From: Pseudobutyrivibrio sp.
Lineage (GTDB): Bacteria > Bacillota > Clostridia > Lachnospirales > Lachnospiraceae
Reading direction: 5' to 3'
Assembly: GCF_015057185.1 (NCBI RefSeq)
Contig: NZ_SVEV01000021.1
Span: 1 to 64,000, forward strand
DNA length: 64,000 bases
Of this stretch, positions 45,737-54,910 are shown piece by piece; positions within the stretch are counted from its first letter, which is position 1; each line of letters begins with the position of its first letter. A program made the position numbers and the translations under genes. The notes under the pieces are model-generated. The model was not told the DNA's origin. It worked only from the letters and a program-made list of their open reading frames with translations, and ran no database searches.

Positions 45737-47254
45737 TTATTGTTGAATTGCTGATCGCATAACAGCTTCTTCTGATATTTCACTTTTATTAAATTCTCCA
45801 GTGATATGACCATTGCTGATAACCAATACTCTATCGCTAATTGAAATTAGTTCCGGCATATCAGAAGATACCATAACTATAGATACACCCTGTTCAACTA
45901 ATTCACCTAGAAACGAATAGATTTCAGCTTTAGCACCTACATCTACACCTTTAGTTGGTTCATCAATGAATAAAATATGAGGATTCTTTAGAAGCCATTT
46001 TGCTAAAACAACTTTTTGTTGGTTTCCTCCCGAGAGATTGTTTATCATCGTATGAATCGAAGGAGCTTTGATTCTTAGCCTATCGAATATAGTCTTGCAG
46101 TTTTCATTTTCTTTTTTCTCGTCAATGAATAATCCACGCATAGGTATATCCTTTAGACTTGGCAAATACATGTTGTCACGTATGGAGAGCATCCACACAA
46201 AACCGTTTAGTTTACGCTCTTCTGTCACGTATCCTATACCAGCATTAATAGCATCTGCAGGTTTTCTTATCTCTGTTTCTTTCCCATTAATAAATACCTG
46301 CTTATCTACTCCTGATACGAGTGAACCAAAAATTGCACTTAATATTTCACTTCTTCCAGCACCAACTAAACCGCCAATACCAAGTATTTCACCTTTTCTC
46401 AGATCAAAAGAAATATTGTCGATTATCTTCTTGTTCTTAATTGTTGGATGAGGAATACTAAGATTTTTTACAGAAAGGACCGTATCACCTATCTCTGTTG
46501 TAATCTTTGGATATAGATTACTAACTTTACGTCCAACCATTTCTTCAATAAGTGTGTCTTCTTCTACCTCATCAATATTTCTACAAGAAATACATTGACC
46601 ATCTCTAAGGACTAATACCCTATCACAGATTCTATATATCTCTTCCAATTTATGAGAAATATAAATACATGAAACACCTTTATCTCTGAGTTCATTAAGA
46701 ATAGTCATCATCTGCTCTACTTCAGAATTTGTTAAAGCAGAAGTAGGCTCATCAAGCACAAGGATTGTTGGTTCATTAATTAGTGTTCTCATTAATGCAA
46801 TCATTTGCATCTGTCCGCTGTTTAATGAAGCTATTCTATCAGTAGCTTTGGCGTTTATATTTACCTTTTTTAGTATTTCATCTGTTTTCCTATACAATTC
46901 CTTAAAATCTACTATACGACCTTTTCCAGGTAGATTTCCTAAATAGAGATTCTCTGCGATACTAGAGCCTAGAACCATGTTTATTTCCTGATATATCATT
47001 TCTATGCCAAGGCTTTTAGCTACATTTACATCTGTAAGTTTTACATTTTTTCCTTCATAGAAAATCTCACCTTCATATGTTCCATGAGGGTATGTTCCAC
47101 TTAATATCTTCATAAGAGTAGATTTGCCGGCACCATTTTCTCCACATATACCTAGTATCTCACCCTTTTTAAGATTCATAGTAACATCACTAAGCGCAGT
47201 TACTCCGGGAAACTTCTTTGTAACATGATTCATTTCTAGCAAATATTGTTCCAT
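45737..47254 (-). CDS. Sugar ABC transporter ATP-binding protein (RbsA/MglA-like)
   Basis: 505 residues with two fused ABC domains. The first has Walker A GENGAGKST, signature LNSGQMQMIAL and DEPTSALT; the second has a degenerate GLVGAGRSE loop with LSGGNQQKVVLAKWL, as in RbsA/MglA. GGAGGTAAAC before the ATG at 47254 sets the start. Works with one permease and one binding protein. Confidence 0.92.
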   Translation of the reverse strand: MEQYLLEMNHVTKKFPGVTALSDVTMNLKKGEILGICGENGAGKSTLMKILSGTYPHGTYEGEIFYEGKNVKLTDVNVAKSLGIEMIYQEINMVLGSSIAENLYLGNLPGKGRIVDFKELYRKTDEILKKVNINAKATDRIASLNSGQMQMIALMRTLINEPTILVLDEPTSALTNSEVEQMMTILNELRDKGVSCIYISHKLEEIYRICDRVLVLRDGQCISCRNIDEVEEDTLIEEMVGRKVSNLYPKITTEIGDTVLSVKNLSIPHPTIKNKKIIDNISFDLRKGEILGIGGLVGAGRSEILSAIFGSLVSGVDKQVFINGKETEIRKPADAINAGIGYVTEERKLNGFVWMLSIRDNMYLPSLKDIPMRGLFIDEKKENENCKTIFDRLRIKAPSIHTMINNLSGGNQQKVVLAKWLLKNPHILFIDEPTKGVDVGAKAEIYSFLGELVEQGVSIVMVSSDMPELISISDRVLVISNGHITGEFNKSEISEEAVMRSAIQQ

Positions 47255-47274
47255 GTTTACCTCCATTCCCCAAC

Positions 47275-48240
47275 TTATACTTTGTTGAATAACATCTGTC
47301 TATATTTATCAATAGCTACTGAAATAAGAAGAATGATACCGAAAATTAAATTCTGCCAGAAGCTATCTATTCTCATAAGAACAAGACCATTGCTAATAAC
47401 AGCAAGTAAAAGACAGCCAAGAATACTTCCAAGTACTGAACCTGAACCACCAAAGAGACTTGTACCACCTATGATTACCGCTGCCATAACAGTAAGTTCT
47501 GTACCAGCACCTGATGTAGACTGTGCACTTGCAAAACGAGATGCCATAAGTATTCCTACAAGTGCTGCAAATACAGATACAAGTACATGTACTTCTCTAC
47601 GTCTCTTTTTTACAGGGATACCAGAAAGTCTAGCGGTTTCTGGATTTCCACCAACTGCAAATAGAGAATGTCCATACTTTGTTTTTGATAAAACAAATTG
47701 GAAAATAACTGCAATAATAAGAGCAATTACAATCGTAATATATATCTTTCCAAATATACGAGCCTGACCAAAGCTCTTGAATAATGGAGTTGCACCATTA
47801 ACAGACATGCCTTTTGTTGTAATAGATACAATTCCATTTACGACATACTCAATACCTAAGGTAACAATCAAAGCTGGAAGTTCGCAGTCAACAATAATCC
47901 ATGCTTTAAATACTCCCACTGCTGCTCCTGATAATAATCCAAGCAGAATACAAACTATAAGTGGCAAACCTGCCTTCATTGCGAACATTGTGCAAACGCC
48001 ACCTAATGCTGTAACAGCACCTATTGATAAATCCATGTCAGCACAAATAAGCAAAAATGTTAATGGAGCACCTACTATTAGGTAGAAACTTGTTGTTCTA
48101 AAAATGTCAATAACATTATCAAATGCTATAAAACTAGGATTAATGATTGTTGTAACAATACACATTAAAACTAAAGGAAGTAATGTTCCTATTTCATTTT
48201 TCGATGCAAGATACTGAATTATATTTTTTTTCTTATCCAT
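47275..48240 (-). CDS. Sugar ABC transporter permease (RbsC-like)
   Basis: 321 residues, eight to ten helices, BPD_transp_2-type permease. The GNPETARLSGIPVKK loop contacts the ATPase; GGTSLFGGSGSVLGSI is the conserved C-terminal motif. Second gene of the operon, separated from the binding-protein gene by a hairpin. Confidence 0.92.
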   Translation of the reverse strand: MDKKKNIIQYLASKNEIGTLLPLVLMCIVTTIINPSFIAFDNVIDIFRTTSFYLIVGAPLTFLLICADMDLSIGAVTALGGVCTMFAMKAGLPLIVCILLGLLSGAAVGVFKAWIIVDCELPALIVTLGIEYVVNGIVSITTKGMSVNGATPLFKSFGQARIFGKIYITIVIALIIAVIFQFVLSKTKYGHSLFAVGGNPETARLSGIPVKKRRREVHVLVSVFAALVGILMASRFASAQSTSGAGTELTVMAAVIIGGTSLFGGSGSVLGSILGCLLLAVISNGLVLMRIDSFWQNLIFGIILLISVAIDKYRQMLFNKV

Positions 48241-48261
48241 TATTTTTCCTCTTCTTTTTAT

Positions 48262-48297
48262 AAAAGGCTGAACAGATAAACACCTGCTCAGCCTCTA
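48262..48297 (-). terminator. Intercistronic hairpin/partial terminator after the sugar-binding protein gene
   Basis: GGCTGAGCAG/CTGTTCAGCC on the minus strand followed by TTTTAT. It probably limits read-through so that the binding protein is made in excess of permease and ATPase. Confidence 0.6.
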
Positions 48298-48306
48298 AAA
48301 TACATA

Positions 48307-49347
48307 TTAAAGACCTCTAGATTTTAATAAGTCGAGATGTTCTTGAACACCATCTGCATCAATAACTATTGTTCCAGAGTCATTATCAAACTCAGGTGTC
48401 TTGCCATCCTTAATATCCTTAATGAAATAAACTGCCTGATAGCCCATCTTGTAGAAATCCTGAGCTATTGTGCAATCAAGAACACCATTTGAAACATAAT
48501 CTAGAATTTCTTCAGAATCATCGATACCGATTGTAATAAGCTTATCCTGAAGACCTTCGCTCTCTACATAGTTAGCAATACCTGGGCATCCATAGCCATC
48601 CTGGCTTACTACTACATTTAAATCTGGATATGCTTTCAATAAAGCTGCTAGCTTATCTGATGCTTCTGTTGCGTCTGAATTACATTCTTCCTGAATTAAA
48701 GTTGCATCAGGATATTTCGCCTTAATTGTTTCGCAGAAAGCTTCGTACTGAAGGTTCTGTGTTTCTGTCTGCAATGTTGTTTGGATGTAGCAAGCTGTAA
48801 CATGATCAAATGATGAATACTTTGCATCTTCAAGATATTTTAAAACTGTTTCACCCTGAGTCTTGCCCATGTTTACTGGATCTGTTCCAATCCAACAATC
48901 CTGTAATTCTGGTGTTGTATATGTATTACATGTAACTACTGGAATACCTGCATCTCTTGCTTTTCCTAAAACATCAGATGCTTGATCTGAATCAAGAATT
49001 ACAGTAATGATACCATCAGCATTATTGGTAACAGCCGTATCCAAAAGATCAATTACACCAGTAGTATCATTTGCTGATGTTGGTGATGTATACTGACCAG
49101 TCCAACCAAGTTCTGCTAAAGCATCTTCAAATCCTTTTTGAGCGTTTCCCCATGCAACGCCACCGGTAACGATACTTACAAACATGATATCTTGAGAGTC
49201 CCCAGATGCTTCTGTGCCAGCAGTACTAGAACTAGATTCTCCTGTGTTTGCATCATCTCCTGTGTTTGCATCATCTCCCGTTGCCCCACAACCAACAGAA
49301 AGAGCCATTAATGTCGACATCATAAGTGCCAATAATTTTTTCTTCAT
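48307..49347 (-). CDS. Sugar ABC transporter substrate-binding lipoprotein (RbsB-like)
   Basis: 346 residues. Lipoprotein signal with VGCGAT (lipidated Cys ~20), a low-complexity linker carrying an exact tandem GDDANT-GDDANT repeat, then a two-lobed periplasmic-binding domain (SIVTGGVAWGNAQKGFEDAL, TTGVIDLLDTAVTNNADGIITV). First gene of the operon. Substrate not determinable; regulated by the divergent LacI-type gene. Confidence 0.9.
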   Translation of the reverse strand: MKKKLLALMMSTLMALSVGCGATGDDANTGDDANTGESSSSTAGTEASGDSQDIMFVSIVTGGVAWGNAQKGFEDALAELGWTGQYTSPTSANDTTGVIDLLDTAVTNNADGIITVILDSDQASDVLGKARDAGIPVVTCNTYTTPELQDCWIGTDPVNMGKTQGETVLKYLEDAKYSSFDHVTACYIQTTLQTETQNLQYEAFCETIKAKYPDATLIQEECNSDATEASDKLAALLKAYPDLNVVVSQDGYGCPGIANYVESEGLQDKLITIGIDDSEEILDYVSNGVLDCTIAQDFYKMGYQAVYFIKDIKDGKTPEFDNDSGTIVIDADGVQEHLDLLKSRGL

Positions 49348-49383
49348 ACTTCTCCTCCTTAGTTTTCCTCTCTATGCTCTACC

Positions 49384-49395
49384 GAGCACGTGCTC
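49384..49395. promoter_or_regulatory. LacI-type operator for the sugar ABC operon, site 1
   Basis: A perfect 12-base palindrome GAGCACGTGCTC, 37 bases before the binding-protein gene's start codon. Confidence 0.75.
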
Positions 49396-49515
49396 TTTTC
49401 TAAAAAGTAACATTGTGACGTGTTAATTGCAAGACTATTTATACAAAATTTATTAATTTGTGGTATTTTACAATTATATTTTATAATTTTTGTCAATACT
49501 TACATATTGATTTCC

Positions 49516-49527
49516 GGTCACGTGCTC
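49516..49527. promoter_or_regulatory. LacI-type operator, site 2
   Basis: GGTCACGTGCTC, 10 of 12 matches to site 1, 132 bases away and upstream of the regulator gene. Two sites in a divergent region fit LacI-family control with autoregulation. Confidence 0.65.
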
Positions 49528-49605
49528 ATTTATATTAAAAATTGATAAGTATTAATCTTTACAGTAAACTAGTGACAAAATAACAACTTATTGGGGGAGA
49601 AATCA

Positions 49606-50628
49606 TTGATAACACAAAGTAAAATCGCTGAACTAGCTGGAGTATCAAGATCAACAGTAGAACGAGTTCTAAATAATAGAGGGGACGTCAATGAAGAGAC
49701 TAGAAAAAGAATACTTGAAATTGCCCAAAAACATGATTATCAGCCAAATCGTGCTGGTCAAACGCTTGTTATTCGCCAAAAAAATATAACCATTGGTTGT
49801 ATTATCATTGAAGCAGACAATCCATTTTATGCAGAGCTTAATAAAGGTATTGAAGAAAAGGCAAAAGAATTCCAGACATATGGAATAAAGGTTATTGTCC
49901 GTAAAGCACCTTTTGCAGCTGAAGCACAGATTAAAGAAATAGATTACCTTTTGGAACAGAATATAAATGCTTTGGTTATCCAACCAATAGTTAATGCTCC
50001 TGTAACAGATAAAATAAAATCATTGGAAGAAAAAGGTATTCCTGTAGTTACTATGAATACAGATATACCAGATCATGATTCTCAATTTTGCTATGTGGGA
50101 AACGATTTTTATCTATGTGGCAAGACTGCAGCTAATCTCATGACTTTGTTTACAGGTGGTAAATGTACTATTGGTATCATCACAGGATTTGCTGATGCTA
50201 AATCGCACTACGATCGTATTGATGGATTTAAAGATTACATCAAGGATTACCCAGATATGAAAGTAATTGATGTCGTTGAAAATCAAGATGATGACTTAGA
50301 ATCATATCACATCACAAAAGAGTTGATAGAAAAGCATCCTGAAATAGATGCTATCTTTATCGTTGCAGGTGGTGTATATGGAGCTGGACGAGCAATCAAA
50401 TCTTTTTCCAATAGACATTTTAAAACCATTTCATTTGATGAAATGCCAGAAACAAGAAAACTTGTAAAGGACGGAACAATATTAGCTACTATATGTCAAC
50501 AGCCTGTAAGACAAGGTGAATTGGCAATGTCTGTACTCTTCGACTATTTTGTAGATGGAAAGAAACCAGACGATAATCGTGTTTACACTGATATTCAAAT
50601 CAAAGTGGCTGCAAACATAGATCAATAA
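49606..50628 (+). CDS. LacI-family transcriptional regulator (sugar ABC operon)
   Basis: 340 residues; helix-turn-helix SKIAELAGVSRSTVERVLNNRG followed by a periplasmic-binding-like sensor domain. ERVLN replaces the more usual SRVLN at the recognition helix. Start is TTG at 49606, with GGGGGAG seven bases upstream; the frame to 49591 would encode that site. Divergent from the ABC operon it should control. Confidence 0.9.
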   Translation: MITQSKIAELAGVSRSTVERVLNNRGDVNEETRKRILEIAQKHDYQPNRAGQTLVIRQKNITIGCIIIEADNPFYAELNKGIEEKAKEFQTYGIKVIVRKAPFAAEAQIKEIDYLLEQNINALVIQPIVNAPVTDKIKSLEEKGIPVVTMNTDIPDHDSQFCYVGNDFYLCGKTAANLMTLFTGGKCTIGIITGFADAKSHYDRIDGFKDYIKDYPDMKVIDVVENQDDDLESYHITKELIEKHPEIDAIFIVAGGVYGAGRAIKSFSNRHFKTISFDEMPETRKLVKDGTILATICQQPVRQGELAMSVLFDYFVDGKKPDDNRVYTDIQIKVAANIDQ

Positions 50629-50728
50629 TAATGATAATTTCATAATAGTTTTACTTGCGGCACTTATCCTTATAGGAACTAATGCATTTGCTGTTTAATA
50701 AATCTTTTGCCGTTATAATCCTTTTACA

Positions 50729-50764
50729 AGAAGAACGCGATATCATTTGATACCGCGTTCTTCA
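50729..50764 (-). terminator. Intrinsic terminator of the 70-residue ORF
   Basis: GAACGCGGTATCA/TGATATCGCGTTC stem on the minus strand with a TTCTTCTTG tail; it may also serve the convergent regulator gene. Confidence 0.6.
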
Positions 50765-50795
50765 AAATAATAGGGATTATTTAAATTTCTTAGTT

Positions 50796-51008
50796 TTAAT
50801 GAAATAGCCCTCCGGCAATATCCTTAATCTCTTTCATGTCAATTTTACCGTCAGCTAAGGCTTCTTTTACCTTCTTAACATCAGCCTCATCGACCTTTAC
50901 ACCAGCTTTGTCTAATAGCGCTCTTGCCTGTTTAACATCTGCAGACTTAAGCTTGTCTAAAAGATCCTTGTTACCTGCTACCTTAGTAATAATATCCTTT
51001 ACATCCAT
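50796..51008 (-). CDS. Small helical protein, 70 aa, unknown
   Basis: A charged, Lys/Asp/Ala-rich, all-helical sequence (KDLLDKLKSADVKQARALLDKAG ends helix 2; GLFH at the C-terminus). GGGGG-type ribosome binding site before the ATG and a terminator after it support expression. The helical layout and the terminal GG-like GGLFH faintly recall Nif11-type leader peptides, but no maturation enzyme is nearby. Similar small proteins are common in Clostridia without a known role. Confidence 0.6.
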   Translation of the reverse strand: MDVKDIITKVAGNKDLLDKLKSADVKQARALLDKAGVKVDEADVKKVKEALADGKIDMKEIKDIAGGLFH

Positions 51009-51046
51009 TTCAAAACCCCCTTTTTTATAAGTTGTTATTAATATTA

Positions 51047-51517
51047 TTAGTAAGCAAGATATTCAACATCAGCTGCAAGTTCAGGGAACTGCTCTCTTAT
51101 CTCTTGCTTTTCAACTAATCTAAACCCTTCATAAGTGAAGTTTGGTGTTGTGGCACAGGATACAAAAGTGAAGCTATCTGGTTCAAGATTTTCTGCAGCA
51201 AAGATTGCTCCTTTTGGAATAAGAACCATTGCGTGTTGTCCGTTTTCTACATCATTTCCAAAAAGAAGCTCTTCCCTTCCATTTTCTGTAAGCATTGTGA
51301 CTTTCATCCCACATCCTTCATGGAAGTACCAAATCTCGTCGCAATCAATCTGATGAAAATGAGAAATTTCTCCTTTATCTAGTAAGAAGTAGATACTACC
51401 TGCAAGTGGTCTACCTTCCTTTTCAAAAGGGGCTGTATATACATCAACAAACCATCCACCTTCAGGATGTTTTTCAAGGTTATATTTTTTCTTAAGTATG
51501 TCTGCTCTTTTTTGCAT
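51047..51517 (-). CDS. Cupin protein (DUF985/Cupin_5-like)
   Basis: 156 residues of small cupin type (HPEGGWFVDVY, DEIWYFHEGCGMKVTML, GQHAMVLIPKGAIF, VSCATTPNFTYEGFRLV). The family has the cupin barrel and unknown substrates. AAAGGAG precedes the ATG; its start overlaps the upstream membrane-protein gene by 26 bases. Last gene of a five-gene run on the minus strand. Confidence 0.82.
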   Translation of the reverse strand: MQKRADILKKKYNLEKHPEGGWFVDVYTAPFEKEGRPLAGSIYFLLDKGEISHFHQIDCDEIWYFHEGCGMKVTMLTENGREELLFGNDVENGQHAMVLIPKGAIFAAENLEPDSFTFVSCATTPNFTYEGFRLVEKQEIREQFPELAADVEYLAY

Positions 51518-52214
51518 TACTTTCTCCTTTCCTCTTGGGATTATGTTTACATAAATCTACACCTTGTAAGCCGGTCATCTCATTATAGAATCTGTCCCAT
51601 GGTCCAAAACCACTCATGTCCATGGAAGCCAGTTTGTTTCCATCTTTATCCCAGAAAACAAATTTTCCATAAAAGGTGCCTTTTTTTCCAATATAGTAAT
51701 CTATTTTACTAATATCCTCTTTGTTAAAGAAGATTTTTTTCTTATTCCATCTAATAAAGCAGTATTCTTTTCGCGGTTTTATTACCACAAACTTGTTTCG
51801 AAATATATCTTGCTGAATATATTCATAGTTTTCAATGCCAATCTTTCGTGGGTAATCTCCAATAATAATATGGTGAATCTTTGATGATATTACTTCAAGA
51901 ATTTGCTCTTTCTTTTCACTTGGCCAAGAAAATATAATCAATGCAACAGAGCAAAGAAACAATAGGATAAAGAAAATTCCTAGTATTATTGTGAACCATA
52001 TACGAGTGTAAAAGCAAAAATAAGCCAGTATAGGAAAGATTATAGAACCAGGCACAAAAAGAAATGGAGTTAGATAGTCTTCACCAAGTATTTTATATAC
52101 TAACCAGAAATATAGATTTATAACTACTGTTATCAAAATTAATGACAATGCTAAGATGACAGCATCTTCAAGCAACATCATTATTATATTGTTAATTGTA
52201 TCTTCTGTATTCAA
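51492..52214 (-). CDS. Membrane protein of unknown function, 240 aa
   Basis: Three hydrophobic segments in the first ~105 residues, then a soluble C-terminal region (YEYIQQDIFRNKFVVIKP, KIDYYIGKKGTFYGKFVFWDKDG) with a beta-rich, PH-like appearance. I do not recognise a family. It sits 20 bases after a zinc-ribbon gene and overlaps the cupin gene; the set looks co-transcribed. Confidence 0.55.
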   Translation of the reverse strand: MNTEDTINNIIMMLLEDAVILALSLILITVVINLYFWLVYKILGEDYLTPFLFVPGSIIFPILAYFCFYTRIWFTIILGIFFILLFLCSVALIIFSWPSEKKEQILEVISSKIHHIIIGDYPRKIGIENYEYIQQDIFRNKFVVIKPRKEYCFIRWNKKKIFFNKEDISKIDYYIGKKGTFYGKFVFWDKDGNKLASMDMSGFGPWDRFYNEMTGLQGVDLCKHNPKRKGESNAKKSRHT

Positions 52215-52234
52215 AGCATTTCTTCCAATCTATT

Positions 52235-52603
52235 TTAGAATTTAGTGCCACATTTAGGGCAAAAATCAAAGTCTTCAGATGTCTCGTAGCCACAGTTATT
52301 GCAATGCTTAAAGAACCCTCTAGACTGGCCTACTTTGGTGAGATTTTGAGGCTTTATTTGCAAGTCTTCTCCTGAAGCTATTCTTCTACCTATTTCAGGA
52401 TCAAGTTCGTATACACTGCCACAGCAGCTCATCTGAACATAATATCTTTTATTCCATTTAAAAGTTGGGATAAAGAAAAGAGATAGAACTGTATAGAGCA
52501 TGAAGACCTGATATCTTCCATATTTTCCGCAGTTATCACAGATGACAGTCTGGCTAAAGTCGAAGTCTTTGCGACCATCTGTTATTCCCATAATAAAAAA
52601 CAT
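52235..52603 (-). CDS. Zinc-ribbon protein, 122 aa
   Basis: Two zinc-binding elements: CDNCGKYGRY near the N-terminus and a C-terminal ribbon CNNCGYETSEDFDFCPKCG. A hydrophobic stretch (YTVLSLFFIPTFKW) between could be membrane-associated. Fits the zinc-ribbon (DZR/zinc_ribbon-type) small proteins; function unknown. Confidence 0.6.
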   Translation of the reverse strand: MFFIMGITDGRKDFDFSQTVICDNCGKYGRYQVFMLYTVLSLFFIPTFKWNKRYYVQMSCCGSVYELDPEIGRRIASGEDLQIKPQNLTKVGQSRGFFKHCNNCGYETSEDFDFCPKCGTKF

Positions 52604-52606
52604 AAC

Positions 52607-52915
52607 TTATTCTTCCTCGTTGTTATCAAATATTCCAGCTTGTCTGTAGTTGTTCCAAGCTGCGTTGTATCCTTCGGTTGCTTTTTTATCCATAATTTGC
52701 TTCCGCTCTGTAAGTATGGCCAACATTTCATCCGTGATTTCTTCAATCGGTAAATGGTCATAATGAGATAAGTAAGTCAGCATTCTATCAGCAGTATAAT
52801 CTGTGTTAAGATTATCTGTTATCAGAGTGGCAAACTGCTCAGGGTATCCATCCTGAATGAGCGTATTATATAGTTCTAAACTAAGTTGCGATTTTTCTCT
52901 AGCATAAAAATCCAT
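52607..52915 (-). CDS. Hypothetical protein, 102 aa
   Basis: An acidic, helical protein (QDGYPEQFATLITDNLNTDYTA; ends in FDNNEEE) with no recognised motif. Three bases upstream of the zinc-ribbon gene and 10 after the acetyltransferase gene, so very likely part of the same operon. Confidence 0.55.
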   Translation of the reverse strand: MDFYAREKSQLSLELYNTLIQDGYPEQFATLITDNLNTDYTADRMLTYLSHYDHLPIEEITDEMLAILTERKQIMDKKATEGYNAAWNNYRQAGIFDNNEEE

Positions 52916-52925
52916 TAGTCTGCTC

Positions 52926-53489
52926 CTAATTTAATCTCCTGATATTTTTATTGAACTTATCTTCTGGTAGGAAGCTCTTATAGAATCTTTCATATAGATT
53001 CCATACCTCATCCTTATCTTTAAAATGGGTCTTTCCCGCTTCAAGAATGATATATTTCACACCAAAGCAATTTACACGAAGACCTGTATCTTTGCAGCTG
53101 TTACGAACATAAAAATTAAGACGTCGTGTTTGAAGAGATTTTTGAGCTTCATCTTCTGTATATGCAGGATCTTCTACTTCTCCAAAGATTCTATTTGCGG
53201 TTTCAAGCTGCTCATCTATGATTGTAAGAAGGTTAGCTCCGATACCTTTATTTCTAAACTCTGGGAAAATAGCTATGTAATCTATGAGGTAGTTGTTATC
53301 AAGCTTTACCATAAAGGTATAGCCTACCATTGTGTCTTCATCAAAAAGTCCAAAAGAATCGTAGAAACCATCTTCTACTGCTTTTAGAATCATGTTTAAT
53401 GGCTTTAATTCATCCTTTGGAAAGTCAATTATCATATGCTCTTGATAGAGTTTTGATATTTCTTTCGAATCTAGTAGTTTAAGTCGCAT
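52926..53489 (-). CDS. GNAT-family N-acetyltransferase
   Basis: 187 residues. FPEFRNKGIGANLLTIIDEQL is the acetyl-CoA-binding R/Q-x-x-G-x-G/A loop, with the usual preceding strands (YTFMVKLDNNYLIDYIAIF). AAGGA seven bases before the ATG at 53489 sets the start. The acceptor substrate is unknown. First gene of the five-gene run. Confidence 0.8.
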   Translation of the reverse strand: MRLKLLDSKEISKLYQEHMIIDFPKDELKPLNMILKAVEDGFYDSFGLFDEDTMVGYTFMVKLDNNYLIDYIAIFPEFRNKGIGANLLTIIDEQLETANRIFGEVEDPAYTEDEAQKSLQTRRLNFYVRNSCKDTGLRVNCFGVKYIILEAGKTHFKDKDEVWNLYERFYKSFLPEDKFNKNIRRLN

Positions 53490-53711
53490 TATTATTTCCT
53501 TATATCTCCTATTCAACTTCTGCAAAGGCAACATTAAGCTTGCGAAATTTTTGTCTAAGATTTGCTGAGGCTATCAAATCACTGTTTCCACGTATTCATC
53601 ACTTCGTCTATAGTATACAACTATATTGAGCAAAATAATTCAAAGAAAAATTAGAAATATAGAAAAACTTTATCCAAAAGCTCTGATTCTTCAGGAAGCA
53701 TATACTGGAAC

Positions 53712-53785
53712 AAAAAATAGCGTTTTCTGAGATAATATCAGTGTTCCCAAAAGGTTCTCTGATATTCTAGAAAACGCTATTTTTT
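53712..53785. terminator. Long inverted repeat, bidirectional terminator-like
   Basis: AAAAAATAGCGTTTTCT and its complement, extended by ATATCAG/CTGATAT, form a stem of more than 24 base pairs around a ~17-base loop, with A- and T-runs outside. It lies in the ~360-base gap between the GNAT gene and the metallo-beta-lactamase pseudogene and would terminate transcription of the latter. Nothing else is evident in that gap. Confidence 0.7.
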
Positions 53786-53852
53786 AGAAGTAAAGATGTT
53801 GTTCTCTTGGGAGCCTTTTTTCACATAAAATATCCTTGTTGGTGTATAACGT

Positions 53853-54725
53853 TTATCTAGTTGCATCAAGTACAATTGCGGCAAAACCAGGCTTGCCAAA
53901 ATCAGCCATGGTCATATCATCTATAACGCATGCGCGTATTTCTGGTAACTCTTCTTCTATTTCCAAAATCGGAGCACTGAAAGGCTCACCTTTTTCAAAT
54001 GATGCTTCAACTGCTGCTCTACGATATAGCTTTAAATCCTCCAATGTCATGTAATTCGGATTGTGCCCACCATATATTCTTTTAGGCTCTAATGATATAG
54101 CCTTGTCTAGACCCTGCAAATATGTTTTTCTATCTGTTGAATCCTTATCAAATAACCATATAAAAAAACTAAAAGCATCTCCACAATATAGCCAGCCTTC
54201 TTCCTTATAATAAAAAGACATCCCGCCTTTTGTATGTCCTGGAGTTTTTATAGTTTCGATTGTAATTTTACCTAAATCAAAAACTTTTCCATCTTCAAGT
54301 GGAATTAGTTTGCCCTCTGTTTGAGTTAAATAATATTCTCTATTAAAATCTTCGGGCAAAATATTGGAACGTGTTTTTGTAATATAATCCAGTTTATCTG
54401 ACATATCTTGCACAGTAAAGTTTCTTTGCTTTTTGCTATTATGTCGTCTACATAAATTCATATCATCCATAGATAAATAAATAGGCTCGCTAAACTGACA
54501 ATTACCGGCTGTATGATCCACATGACCGTGTGTGCATACAATTATCAGAGGTTTATCTGTGATACTACGAATAGTAGAATGTAAGTCTCAAATACCATAA
54601 GTTGTATCTATGAGCATTGCTTTTCTATCTCCAACAAGTAGCTCACAAAAAACGCCTTCGCGACTTGTTATTCTATAAGCTCTTTTAGATAGTTTATCTA
54701 TCTGATAGAAATCTTTCCTCTTCAT
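53853..54725 (-). pseudogene. Metallo-beta-lactamase-fold hydrolase with an in-frame TGA
   Basis: From an ATG at 54725 (GGGGGA upstream) the frame reads a metallo-beta-lactamase N-terminus, then TGA at 54588-54590 (codon 46, in the context TYGI-stop-DLHS), then continues in frame with THGHVDHTAG (zinc-binding HxHxDH), GHTKGGMSFY, LYCGDAF and GGHNPNY to the end. A single base change (for example GGA to TGA) would explain it. The downstream ORF from 54521 starts inside the zinc motif and would lack its first His residues. Recent inactivation, a sequencing error or recoding are the options. Confidence 0.8.
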
Positions 54726-54832
54726 TTCATTTTCCCCCAACATCATTTTATGTTGGTATTTTAGCACTAGCTATTCATCAAATATCCGACTTATTTTATC
54801 GTCTTTTATGCTTATTTTGAACTACTTTTTCT

Positions 54833-54860
54833 TTGACATATTCTAATAACATGTTAAAAT
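54833..54860 (+). promoter_or_regulatory. Promoter of the AbiE-type pair
   Basis: -35 TTGACA (54833-54838), 16-base spacer, -10 TAAAAT (54855-54860), about 50 bases before the antitoxin start. Confidence 0.6.
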
Positions 54861-54910
54861 AGACTTAACGAATTATATTATATTTTTCAGATTGTTAAGG
54901 CGGTGATGAT

